From: Acetobacter tropicalis
Lineage (GTDB): Bacteria > Pseudomonadota > Alphaproteobacteria > Acetobacterales > Acetobacteraceae
Reading direction: 5' to 3'
Assembly (NCBI RefSeq): GCF_001580915.1
Contig: NZ_LHZQ01000200.1
Span: forward strand, 1-45,973
DNA: 45,973 nt
The notes under the pieces are model-generated. The model made no database searches. It saw nothing but the letters and a program-made list of their open reading frames with translations, and had not been told where the DNA came from. Each line of letters begins with the position of its first letter. Positions within the stretch are counted from its first letter, which is position 1. Below, piece after piece: positions 25,147-33,991 of the stretch. The translations under genes and the position numbers were made by a program.

Positions 25147-25737
25147 TCAGTCCCCTTGGGTCAGAGCCTGAAGTTCTGCCCTGGCACGTGATACCCGTGT
25201 TTTCATGGTTCCAACCGAAACCTCGCAAATGCTTGCTGCTTCTTCATAGGTCATTTCCTGCGCGCCGATCAGAACCAGTGCTTCCCTTAAAAGAGGAGAA
25301 AGCTGCCAAAGATAATGATCCAAGTCCCGAATCGCCTCCCGGTCCGGCCCATTCTGACGATTCGGAAGGTGTGACTGGGCATTGGAGGCGTAGTGATCCA
25401 ACACTTCTTGTTCTTTCTGCTTGCGCCGCGCCTGTTCAAGAAACAGATTGCGCAGTATGGAAAATGTCCATGCTTTCAGATTGGTGCCCGGAGTGAACAG
25501 GTCTGCTTTTGCCAGCGCGCGGAGAATAGTTTCCTGCACAAGATCATCCGCGAGGGTTGCATCACGTGCCAGTAAACGTGCAAAGGCGCGGAGCGCAGGA
25601 ATGAGCGCCAATAAATCTGTGCGAGAAAATGATGCAGTTGCGCTACGGTGCTCCAGTTTATCGCGTTTCAGAACACTTACCCCTTCCTGCAGACGATCGG
25701 CCATGTCATCGTTGCGATCCTGCGTGCCTACCGTCAT
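25147..25737 (-). CDS. Second EcfG-like ECF sigma factor, divergent from phyR
   Basis: 196-residue ECF sigma factor. Region 2 contains IPALRAFARLLARDATLADDLVQETILRALA, then FTPGTNLKAWTFSILRNLFLEQARRKQ, and region 4 contains LSPLLREALVLIGAQEMTYEEAASICEVSVGTMKTRVSRAR. FTPGTNLKAW and ILRNLF are EcfG hallmarks and are closer to the canonical group than the other copy by eye. The N-terminus has a ~35-residue extension before region 2. ATG at 25737 (or 25704, M at residue 12). Only 24 bases separate its start from that of phyR on the other strand, so each promoter must lie inside the other gene. 122 bases before the first EcfG-like gene. Confidence 0.9.
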   Translation of the reverse strand: MTVGTQDRNDDMADRLQEGVSVLKRDKLEHRSATASFSRTDLLALIPALRAFARLLARDATLADDLVQETILRALAKADLFTPGTNLKAWTFSILRNLFLEQARRKQKEQEVLDHYASNAQSHLPNRQNGPDREAIRDLDHYLWQLSPLLREALVLIGAQEMTYEEAASICEVSVGTMKTRVSRARAELQALTQGD

Positions 25738-25761
25738 TACTCCACGCGAAGGAGATTTGTC

Positions 25762-26508
25762 ATGCCAGAGTCACAACGCGCGGCCTTAATTCAGGCACTT
25801 CCCTATGGCAGACGCTACGCACGCGCACTAACGCGTAGCCAGCCGCGGGGTGATCTTCTGGTGGCTGAGAGTTTGCGGACTTTGACCACAAGTCGTCCCG
25901 CAGATGATCTTCCAGCTTTATGTCGTCTCTATCAGGAAATATCACGTCATTTCTCCGCCCAGTCAGGTCACCACCTTGAGGAAGGGTCCCTGTCCATCCT
26001 CCAGCGGCAGCTGCTTCTACTGCTAACGCTGGAAGAAGTTTCTCCCCCCATGGCGGCTAGAATTCTTGATCTTTCAGATGCTGAAGCTGAGCGGGAGACC
26101 GAACGGGCTTACTCTTTTCTGAGAACGGGAATTCAAACCTCTGTCCTGATTATTGAGGACGAACCGATTATCGCCATGGATATTGAAGAACTGGTGCTAC
26201 AATGTGGTCATAAAGTGGCGGGAGTAGCGCATACGCAGGAAGATGCCATTCGTATCGCGCGGGAAACCCGCCCAGGCCTTATTCTAGCCGATATCAATCT
26301 GGGGAGTGGTGGAGACGGTATGCGGGCTGTTGCGGAAATTACCAAAACACATAATGCCCCTGTTATCTACGTGACCGCCTACCCCGAGCGCCTCCTCACC
26401 GGGGAAACATCAGAGCCAAGTTTTGTTATCACAAAACCATTTGAACCTTTGACGTTGGCTGTTGCGACTTATCAGGCTGTCAGCAGCTTTGATCTTGCCA
26501 GTTCCTGA
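25762..26508 (+). CDS. phyR: General stress response regulator PhyR
   Basis: Response regulator with an N-terminal sigma-factor-like domain (EcfG mimic) and a C-terminal receiver. When phosphorylated it binds NepR and frees EcfG. Residues 1-125 carry the sigma-like helices (RYARALTRSQPRGDLLVAES, then LLLLLTLEEVSPPMAARIL). The receiver (about 130-249) has acidic pair EDE after VLII, phospho-acceptor Asp in ILADINLG, Thr in VTAYPE and Lys in ITKPFEP. ATG at 25762 has a strong GAAGGAG eight bases upstream, and the frame before it is only an overlap with the divergent sigma gene. 248 residues, normal for PhyR. Confidence 0.95.
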   Translation: MPESQRAALIQALPYGRRYARALTRSQPRGDLLVAESLRTLTTSRPADDLPALCRLYQEISRHFSAQSGHHLEEGSLSILQRQLLLLLTLEEVSPPMAARILDLSDAEAERETERAYSFLRTGIQTSVLIIEDEPIIAMDIEELVLQCGHKVAGVAHTQEDAIRIARETRPGLILADINLGSGGDGMRAVAEITKTHNAPVIYVTAYPERLLTGETSEPSFVITKPFEPLTLAVATYQAVSSFDLASS

Positions 26509-26594
26509 GTGTTGCGTGAGGCTTTTCCTTTCCAACGTGTGATATCTGGAAATATCCTCTTGCGTCACTCAGGGCTCTGGCACAGAAACGGAGA

Positions 26595-28421
26595 ATGGCT
26601 CTCCCTCCCCTTCTCCATCTTCAAGATATTTCTCTTACTCTTGGTGGTCGGCCTTTGCTTGATAAAGCAGGCTTTGCCGTGGCGCGCGGAGAACGTGTCT
26701 GCCTTGTCGGGCGTAATGGCTCAGGTAAGTCCACTTTACTGAAAATTGCGGCTGGTGTTTTACAGCCTGATTCAGGCGTTGTGTTTCTTCAGCCCGGAGC
26801 AACGTTACGCTATCTGCCTCAGGAACCAGATCTTTCCACACATCTTACTACATCCGAGTATGTGCTGGCGCAAATAGCTGAGCCTGAAAATTCATGGCGT
26901 TCCGCTGCCATGCTTGATGCTCTTGGGCTGACTGGTCAAGAAAATACCTCCCACCTTTCCGGTGGAGAAGCGCGGCGTTGTGCGATAGCTGGCGCGCTTG
27001 CGGCCGCCCCGGATATTCTTCTGCTGGATGAGCCCACCAACCATCTGGATATGCCAACAATCGAATGGCTTGAGTGCGAATTGCTGAGTCTTAATTCAGC
27101 AATGTTGATGATCAGCCATGACAGGCGTCTTTTATCTACACTCTCTCGTTCCGTGGTGTGGCTTGACCGGGGGATTACGCGCCGTCTGGATCAAGGGTTT
27201 AGCAGGTTTGAAGAATGGCGTGAGGAGGTTCTTGAGCAGGAGGAACGTGACGCACACAAGCTTGACCGTAAGATCGCGCGTGAAGAAGATTGGATGCGCT
27301 ATGGCGTGACCGCTCGCCGCAAACGGAACGTGCGCCGTGTAGGAGAATTGGCTGCCTTACGTGCCGCCAAGCGAGAGGCTGTAAGATCACCCGGCACTGT
27401 CTCTTTGGCTGCACAATCGTCAGGGATGTCCAGTAAGCTGGTTGCTGTGGCTGAAAATGTCAGCAAATCTTGGGGGGATCGCGTCATTGTGCGTGATCTT
27501 GATCTGCGGCTGCTTCGTGGGGATAGGCTTGCGCTCGTTGGCGCCAATGGCGCAGGGAAAACCACGCTTCTTCGTTTGTTGGTCGGTCAGGAGGAGCCCG
27601 ATAGTGGTTCCATCTCACTAGGGCCTTCCCTTTCCATGGTAACGCTTGATCAGCAAAGGCGAACCTTAGATCCGCATAAAAGCTTGGCTGATACCCTTAC
27701 TGGCGGCGGCGGAGATATGGTTCAAGTTGGGTCAGAAAAGCGGCATGTTATAGGTTATATGAAGGATTTCCTGTTTAAACCTGAGCAGGCCCGCACCCCT
27801 GTGGGCGTACTTTCAGGCGGAGAACGAGGCCGTCTGATGTTGGCCTGCGCCTTGGCTCAACCGTCAAACCTTCTCGTATTGGATGAACCTACTAACGATC
27901 TCGATCTTGAAACGCTGGACCTCCTTCAGGAAATGTTGTCGAGCTATGCTGGGACAGTGCTCTTGGTGAGCCATGATCGAGATTTTCTGGACCGAGTTGC
28001 GACCTCTGTTCTCGCGTCAGAAGGTGAAGGCGTCTGGGTCGAGTATGCAGGTGGTTATAGTGACATGCTCGCCCAAAAGCGTGGCGGGATTGAAGAGAGC
28101 ATCCTTGGGGCTGAGCCGCTTGTTAGAGTTCAGAAGTCATCAGAAAATACAATCCCATCATCGAAAACATCTGTCCGCAAACTGAGTTACAAGGATCAGT
28201 TTGCGTTGGACAATCTTCCCAAGGAGATTTCCAAGCTTGAAAAGCAGGCAGCAACATTACGCGACAAGCTAGCGGATGCCGATCTCTACACAAAAGATCC
28301 TCAGGCATTTGAGAAATTCAGTGCAGACTTACAGGTCGTGGAGACATCTCTTGCCGCTGCTGAGGAAAAGTGGTTGGAGCTTGAAATGAAACGAGAAAAT
28401 CTGGCTAGCGATGCAAATTAA
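26595..28421 (+). CDS. uup: ABC-F family ATP-binding protein, Uup-like
   Basis: Two ATPase domains in one chain without membrane segments. First domain: Walker A VGRNGSGKST (about 38-47), signature LSGGEARRCAIAGAL, Walker B LLLDEPTNHLD. Second: Walker A VGANGAGKTT, signature LSGGERGRLMLACAL and LVLDEPTNDLD. The linker between them and a C-terminal coiled coil of about 80 residues (from LSYKDQFALD) match Uup. ABC-F proteins act on ribosomes; Uup is linked to tolerance of branched-DNA/translation intermediates. At 608 residues it is within the Uup range. It stands 86 bases after phyR on the same strand; cotranscription is possible, a role in stress is not shown. Confidence 0.88.
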   Translation: MALPPLLHLQDISLTLGGRPLLDKAGFAVARGERVCLVGRNGSGKSTLLKIAAGVLQPDSGVVFLQPGATLRYLPQEPDLSTHLTTSEYVLAQIAEPENSWRSAAMLDALGLTGQENTSHLSGGEARRCAIAGALAAAPDILLLDEPTNHLDMPTIEWLECELLSLNSAMLMISHDRRLLSTLSRSVVWLDRGITRRLDQGFSRFEEWREEVLEQEERDAHKLDRKIAREEDWMRYGVTARRKRNVRRVGELAALRAAKREAVRSPGTVSLAAQSSGMSSKLVAVAENVSKSWGDRVIVRDLDLRLLRGDRLALVGANGAGKTTLLRLLVGQEEPDSGSISLGPSLSMVTLDQQRRTLDPHKSLADTLTGGGGDMVQVGSEKRHVIGYMKDFLFKPEQARTPVGVLSGGERGRLMLACALAQPSNLLVLDEPTNDLDLETLDLLQEMLSSYAGTVLLVSHDRDFLDRVATSVLASEGEGVWVEYAGGYSDMLAQKRGGIEESILGAEPLVRVQKSSENTIPSSKTSVRKLSYKDQFALDNLPKEISKLEKQAATLRDKLADADLYTKDPQAFEKFSADLQVVETSLAAAEEKWLELEMKRENLASDAN

Positions 28422-28435
28422 TTATTCACCCCCGC

Positions 28436-28464
28436 TTGCCAACAGCCAGAGGCTCAGCTAATAC
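28436..28464 (+). promoter_or_regulatory. Sigma-70-type promoter of tRNA-Val
   Basis: TTGCCA (28436-28441), a 17-base spacer and TAATAC (28459-28464) lie 14 bases before the tRNA 5' end, the same spacing as at tRNA-Cys. Confidence 0.6.
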
Positions 28465-28478
28465 CAACTTCACAAACC

Positions 28479-28553
28479 GGGTGCGTAGCTCAGCGGTAGA
28501 GCATCGCCTTCACACGGCGGGGGTCACAGGTTCAATCCCTGTCGCACCCACCA
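28479..28553 (+). tRNA. tRNA-Val (CAC)
   Basis: Acceptor GGGTGCG / CGCACCC, D arm GCTC AGCGGTA GAGC, anticodon stem TCGCC / GGCGG with loop TTCACAC and anticodon CAC at 28511-28513. The T arm is ACAGG TTCAATC CCTGT, the discriminator is A, and the CCA is encoded. 75 bases. Confidence 0.97.
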
Positions 28554-28584
28554 CGTTTCCTGATGTTTTGCAGGTTATACGTGG
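28551..28584 (+). terminator. Hairpin after tRNA-Val
   Basis: CCACGT (28551-28556) pairs with ACGTGG (28579-28584), with an inner CCTG / CAGG pair. A T-rich stretch (TTTCTGGTTTTG) follows. The stem begins at the encoded CCA of the tRNA, so it would form only as tRNA processing allows. Confidence 0.45.
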
Positions 28585-28946
28585 TTTCTGGTTTTGTTCT
28601 TGTAAAGTGATACAAAGCTGCTACATAGAATTCCTTCTGAAGATGTAATAAAGAACTTATCTATGTTTGTAAAAAAATAACAATAAAAATTTCTCTTATT
28701 GGAAGCAAAACCTGTCTCAGTGCCAATAATTCAGAATCATTAAATAAGTAATTTAGGCTATAGATATTTCTAAAATCGTTTCAGATGAAAGAAAATAATA
28801 TATTTTTCTGTATGATTTTTGTTAAAACATATAAAGTTACTTATTTTTTAAAATAAAAGAAAAATTCTCTATCCACCAATGAATTGAATAAAGGAAATTG
28901 TATAATAGTACAACATTTCCTTTATTCAATTTGAATAATTAGAAAA
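28585..28946. other. AT-rich gene-free interval between tRNA-Val and the response regulator gene
   Basis: About 360 bases visibly far richer in A and T than the coding DNA around it. No open frame with a Shine-Dalgarno is present; the longest ATG frame I find is 23 codons. A 17-bp inverted repeat at the right end is listed separately. No integrase, repeat of the tRNA 3' end or insertion-sequence end is visible. Its function is unknown; it may simply hold the 3' ends of the tRNA and response regulator transcripts. Confidence 0.7.
28882..28931 (-). terminator. 17-bp inverted repeat, probable 3' end of the response regulator transcript
   Basis: Arms 28882-28898 and 28915-28931 are perfect complements (AATTGAATAAAGGAAAT against its reverse complement), with a 16-base centre that itself has TTGT and ACAA. 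It begins 15 bases past the response regulator stop on the minus strand. The stem is AT-rich and no clear T-run follows, so it may act as an RNA 3'-end stabiliser as much as a terminator. Confidence 0.6.
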
Positions 28947-29666
28947 TTATTCTGAAACAACCGCAACTGTTTCTGGATTCAAGCGGTATCCGCCCCCTTC
29001 TGTAATGAGAAGAGAGGCATTTGCTGGATCGGGCTCAATTTTCTGCCGTAGCCGATAGATATGAGTTTCAAGAGTATGAGTCGTAACTGCGGCATTATAG
29101 CCCCAGACTTCGTTCAAAAGAACTTGCCGAGGAACGGGGCGTGTTCCCGCCCGATACAAGAACTTAAGAATGGCCGTTTCTTTTTCTGTCAGGCGGATAC
29201 GGCGATTTTTTTGAGGGTCCTGCAATAGTTTTGCAGATGGACGGAACGTATAGGGCCCAATTGTAAAAACAGCGTCTTCACTGTTTTCAAAAAGTCTTAG
29301 CTGCGCACGCAAGCGCGCAAGCAGTTCTGCAATTCTGAATGGCTTGGCAACATAATCGTTTGCTCCGGCATCCAGCCCGCGAACAATATCTGCTTCGTCG
29401 TCGGAGCCGGTCAGCATGATAATGGGCATACGCAGCCCATCTTTTCGTAGCTCGGCACAAAAGTCACGCCCATCACCGTCAGGCAGCGTGACGTCCAGTA
29501 GAATGGCATCGCATCTAGCATCGGGAGCCTTGAGCTTCTCGCGCGCCTCAGCTAGCGAAGCGGCTTCTTGTACAGTGAATTCACCTTCAAGTTGCAGTTG
29601 CTCAACCAGCGTCTGACGCAGTATCCGGTCATCATCAACAACCAATATTGGACGTGCACCCGTCAT
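28947..29666 (-). CDS. OmpR/PhoB-family response regulator
   Basis: Receiver domain (about 7-120) with acidic DDD after ILVV, phospho-acceptor Asp in ILLDVTLPDGDG, Thr in MLTGSDDE, Lys in VAKPFR. The C-terminal winged-helix effector (about 135-235) has LTEKETAILKFLYRAG, a transactivation loop and the recognition helix in THTLETHIYRLRQKIE, ending in the hairpin LLITEGGGYRLNP. No partner histidine kinase is adjacent, so its signal and targets are unknown. 239 residues, normal length; AGGAG eleven bases before the ATG. Divergent from the YkuD-domain gene over about 150 bases. CenR is one alphaproteobacterial relative of this type, but I cannot show orthology. Confidence 0.93.
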   Translation of the reverse strand: MTGARPILVVDDDRILRQTLVEQLQLEGEFTVQEAASLAEAREKLKAPDARCDAILLDVTLPDGDGRDFCAELRKDGLRMPIIMLTGSDDEADIVRGLDAGANDYVAKPFRIAELLARLRAQLRLFENSEDAVFTIGPYTFRPSAKLLQDPQKNRRIRLTEKETAILKFLYRAGTRPVPRQVLLNEVWGYNAAVTTHTLETHIYRLRQKIEPDPANASLLITEGGGYRLNPETVAVVSE

Positions 29667-29818
29667 GGGGTTTTCATCTCCTTGTGTCAGCCTGTAACCA
29701 ATGGCTGCCTAAACCATCCACTCTAACAAGTTTGTCACGATTTTGGGCTCAAACCAATAGCCATAAGTATGATCTTCCTGACATCATAGAAAAATCTACG
29801 GCCAGGACTCTTGTTGCA

Positions 29819-30337
29819 ATGATGATACACGTTAAACCCAGCTCATGCAGCCGTAGCGATGCACAACTGCATTGCGAACACAAAATCATGAGTGTGGTGA
29901 TCGGCAAAAATGGTGTTACACAAGATAAGCAGGAAGGAGATCACGCAACGCCTGTAGGACGCTTTCCATTACGGAACGTGTTTTATCGAGCGGACCGTGT
30001 CAAAAAACCGGATACGATTCTACCCGTAGTGGCTCTTACCTTTCAGGACGGCTGGTGTGATGATCCTGCTCATCCTGCATATAACCAGAAAATATTACTC
30101 CCTCATGCTGCACGGCATGAGCGGCTTTGGCGAGAGGATCATGTTTACGATCTGATTGTTATTATAGGATATAATGATGAGAAAATTCAGGCAGGCAGAG
30201 GATCGGCCATTTTTATGCACCTTCAACGGGAGGATAAGGCTCCGACTGAAGGATGTGTTGCACTGACAGAAGAGGATTTACGCCAAGTGTTAGCTGATGG
30301 GGCAACAGCTATCCATATTCATGCGCTTAAAGGTTGA
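29819..30337 (+). CDS. L,D-transpeptidase family protein (YkuD domain)
   Basis: YkuD domain of the COG3786 type: residues about 40-60 give the NGVTQDKQEGDHATPVGRF segment, then DGWCDDPAHPAYN, VYDLIVIIGYND and the catalytic block SAIFMHLQ ... APTEGCVALT with the active-site Cys and upstream His. Such enzymes cleave or form L,D-peptide links in peptidoglycan. The start is uncertain: ATG at 29819 or 29822, with AGGA about eleven bases upstream. No signal peptide is visible from either, nor in the in-frame extension upstream to 29648, which is unusual for a peptidoglycan enzyme but common in this subfamily as I know it. 172 residues. Confidence 0.82.
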   Translation: MMIHVKPSSCSRSDAQLHCEHKIMSVVIGKNGVTQDKQEGDHATPVGRFPLRNVFYRADRVKKPDTILPVVALTFQDGWCDDPAHPAYNQKILLPHAARHERLWREDHVYDLIVIIGYNDEKIQAGRGSAIFMHLQREDKAPTEGCVALTEEDLRQVLADGATAIHIHALKG

Positions 30338-30458
30338 GGGGGCCAACTTTCCTTTAATGGAATTTTTCTTACCCTCATCAGAAGCCGATTGCCTGCATGA
30401 GCAACGAAGATGGAACTCGCTTCTGGAGAGGTTGGTATGAAAGGGAAATAGAGTGGTA

Positions 30459-31799
30459 TTACGATGCAGCTACTGTTGTCGCGCCGTCCTGTGAAGAGAG
30501 TTCTTCTGGCGCGGCGCGTGTCAGAACCGCAGCAAAAAAGCCATCTGTCCCATTTTGTCGAGGGGAAAGGGAAAACATACTTGTTTCTTTTAGCGTGTCT
30601 GGCAGCGCTGTACTGTCCGATGAAACAAGTGTGAACTCAGGTTTACGATGCAGGAAGGCGTCAATCTGCGCTGCGTTTTCAGCATGCAGAACAGAGCACG
30701 TGGCGTACACTAATCTCCCGCCCGGTTTTACAAGAGCAGCGGCTTTGTCCAGAATTTCGGCCTGCTTAACCAGAAGTTCTGCCAGATCCTGCTCGGTCAT
30801 GCGTAGGCGGGCATCAGGATTGCGGCGCCATGTGCCGGTCCCGCTGCAAGGTGCGTCTACCAGCACCCTGTCAAAAGAACCGGACCGGCGCTTTGCCCAT
30901 TTGTCTCCCGCCTGAAGAAGGTGCTGTTCAACATTATGGACACCGGCGCGACGGAGGCGACGCACTGCTCCAGCAAGGCGTTTTTCAGCCACATCACAGG
31001 CAGCAATATGCCCCTTGTTTTCCATCATCATGGCAAGAGCGAGAGTTTTACCCCCTGCCCCGGCACAATAATCCAGAACCCGCATCTGCGGAGCTGCTCC
31101 CAGTATTGCAGCCACAAGTTGGCTACCTTCATCCTGAATCTCTACGCGGCCATCTTTAAAAGGCGTTGTGGAGGTAACAGGCTGGCGTCCATTAAGCCGC
31201 AGTCCCCATGGAGAAAGCGGTGTCAGAGTTGCATGTAACCCTTCTCGCGCTAACGCTTTTTGTGCTTCCTGTCGGGAATTGAGGAGGATGTTGACTCTCA
31301 GATCAAGAGTGGCTGGCTCGGACAGAGCGGCCAACTCTTCTTCCAGAAACTCTCCAAAAGTTTCCTCCAGTTTGGGAAGAAGCCAGTCAGGTACCTCCAG
31401 TTTGATGGCGCGAGGCATACCAAGGTCATCCAAGGATTTCCCTGCTAATGCTGAAAGAGCGTCCTGTTCCTGGAAGGTCAATGCTCCAGCCGCGAAGCGT
31501 CCATCAGAAAAAGAACTGGCCACCTCTTTAAGTGGCGTTCCTTTGAAAATCAGACAGGCAGCAACCAATAGTCTGTGGGCTGCGGGGACTGCTCCCGCTT
31601 GCTCAAGGTGCCAGCCAAGCCTGCGCCAAGTCCGCATGACATCCCAAACAAGGCTTGAAATAGCCCGACGATCCCCGCCGCCAATATAGCGTCGTTCCCG
31701 GAAAAAACTGTTGGCAACGGCATCTGCCGGTTTGCGGGGGGCTGCTTCCATAGCGGTAAGAAGGTCAATGGAGGCTGCAAGTCGGGCAGAAGGAGTCAT
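30459..31799 (-). CDS. rsmB: RsmB/NOP family rRNA cytosine-5 methyltransferase
   Basis: SAM-dependent m5C methyltransferase of the RsmB/NOP class. An N-terminal NusB-like helical domain (about 1-140) is followed by the Rossmann core: motif I RVLDYCAGAGGKTLALA, motif IV VDAPCSGTGTWRRNPDARLR with the catalytic PC, and motif VI YATCSVLHAENAAQIDAFL with the second Cys. 446 residues matches RsmB, which methylates 16S C967. It begins 8 bases after guaB, so the two form an operon. Assignment to RsmB rather than another NOP member is by architecture, not proof. Confidence 0.88.
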   Translation of the reverse strand: MTPSARLAASIDLLTAMEAAPRKPADAVANSFFRERRYIGGGDRRAISSLVWDVMRTWRRLGWHLEQAGAVPAAHRLLVAACLIFKGTPLKEVASSFSDGRFAAGALTFQEQDALSALAGKSLDDLGMPRAIKLEVPDWLLPKLEETFGEFLEEELAALSEPATLDLRVNILLNSRQEAQKALAREGLHATLTPLSPWGLRLNGRQPVTSTTPFKDGRVEIQDEGSQLVAAILGAAPQMRVLDYCAGAGGKTLALAMMMENKGHIAACDVAEKRLAGAVRRLRRAGVHNVEQHLLQAGDKWAKRRSGSFDRVLVDAPCSGTGTWRRNPDARLRMTEQDLAELLVKQAEILDKAAALVKPGGRLVYATCSVLHAENAAQIDAFLHRKPEFTLVSSDSTALPDTLKETSMFSLSPRQNGTDGFFAAVLTRAAPEELSSQDGATTVAAS

Positions 31800-31807
31800 A
31801 GAGTGTC

Positions 31808-33346
<1,539 letters not shown>

Positions 33347-33367
33347 TCACCTGACCATTGGCGCTTC

Positions 33368-33396
33368 CTCATATGCCGTTGCAGCTATAAACGCAA
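33368..33396 (-). promoter_or_regulatory. Possible promoter of guaB
   Basis: Minus strand TTGCGT (33396-33391), 17-base spacer, TATGAG (33373-33368), about 80 bases before the chosen start. The match to consensus is moderate and an inverted repeat GGTCA CC TGACC (33345-33356) lies just downstream. Offered as a candidate only. Confidence 0.35.
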
Positions 33397-33478
33397 GGGA
33401 TGAAAATGCTCTTTCATCATGATTTTCTGGAATATGGTCCCACCGATACACGTCGTCTCGCGCTTATTGTTTTTCCGC

Positions 33479-33519
33479 AAAAATAGTGCTCTTTGGGGTA
33501 GAGCGCCTAAAGAGCACTA
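33479..33519 (-). terminator. Intrinsic terminator of the small protein gene
   Basis: Minus strand TAGTGCTCTTT (33519-33509) pairs perfectly with AAAGAGCACTA (33494-33484) across a 14-base loop and is followed by five T (33483-33479). It sits about 20 bases past the stop of the 56-residue gene and isolates it from guaB. Confidence 0.75.
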
Positions 33520-33532
33520 CTTAGGTGAAGAA

Positions 33533-33550
33533 AAGGGTTTTACGACCCTT
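33533..33550. terminator. Short hairpin at the small gene's stop codon, T-run on the plus strand
   Basis: AAGGGT (33533-33538) pairs with ACCCTT (33545-33550) and spans the stop codon of the small gene. On the plus strand C and six T follow; on the minus strand four T. It may stop transcripts coming from either side. Confidence 0.45.
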
Positions 33551-33710
33551 CTTTTTTCTGCGGTTTGGATGGTTTTGCAGGGGGATCTCGATCTCCCGTT
33601 ACGCCACTGTGAGACGGTGGATCACTCGCCGGAAAACTATCATCCAAGGATTCATCCAGCTTTTCATCCTGAGCCTGTTTCTTGCCATTCTTGTTCTTTT
33701 TATCGACCAT
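33540..33710 (-). CDS. Small hydrophilic protein with SFPASDPPS motif
   Basis: A 56-residue frame from ATG at 33710 with GAGG eight bases upstream. The protein is very hydrophilic: a Lys/Asn/Gln-rich first third (MVDKKNKNGKKQ), an acidic centre with DESLDDSFPASDPPS, and a Pro/Lys-rich tail ending KKEGS. I know the DESFPASDPPS-type motif from many small proteobacterial proteins of unknown function. It has no hydrophobic segment and is probably disordered. It has its own terminator downstream, and a GGAAA-N16-CGTT element about 100 bases upstream that resembles an EcfG promoter. That suggests a stress-induced gene; function is not known. Confidence 0.75.
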   Translation of the reverse strand: MVDKKNKNGKKQAQDEKLDESLDDSFPASDPPSHSGVTGDRDPPAKPSKPQKKEGS

Positions 33711-33810
33711 GACAGCACCTCATGTTGCTGATGTTTGATGGAGCCCGAATGAGTGTAGGCAGGAAATTTCATTCCTGTGCTTTGTAAGAGTTGCCGGGCT
33801 TCATCGTTTC

Positions 33811-33835
33811 AACGTTCGAGGTCGATAAGTTTTCC
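33811..33835 (-). promoter_or_regulatory. EcfG-type stress promoter candidate before the small protein gene
   Basis: Minus strand GGAAA (33835-33831), 16 bases, CGTT (33814-33811). The alphaproteobacterial EcfG consensus I know is GGAAC, 16-17 bases, CGTT, so one base differs. It precedes the small gene's ATG by about 100 bases. No other match with this spacing was seen upstream of the other genes I checked by eye. Confidence 0.45.
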
Positions 33836-33991
33836 TTTTCAGGCGTATATTTTCCACTCTCAATCATTAAGAAATTTTAAGGCACTGTAGCCGAGAATAA
33901 TCATGTGTGATTACGCCTTCCTTCCCGATGAGAAAAAGAAATTTTAGCGAATGGGAGGGGCAGTGATGAGCACGGTCTTGAGAAATGCGCT

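Noticed and set aside
28783-28854. A 23-codon ATG frame in the AT-rich gap
   Set aside because: No Shine-Dalgarno, and such a length is expected by chance in AT-rich DNA.
28479-28946. tRNA-Val as an integration site
   Set aside because: No integrase and no repeat of the tRNA 3' end are visible in the window.
30397-30915. Plus-strand 172-codon frame
   Set aside because: It lies opposite the conserved RsmB catalytic region and encodes low-complexity Ser/Arg-rich sequence.
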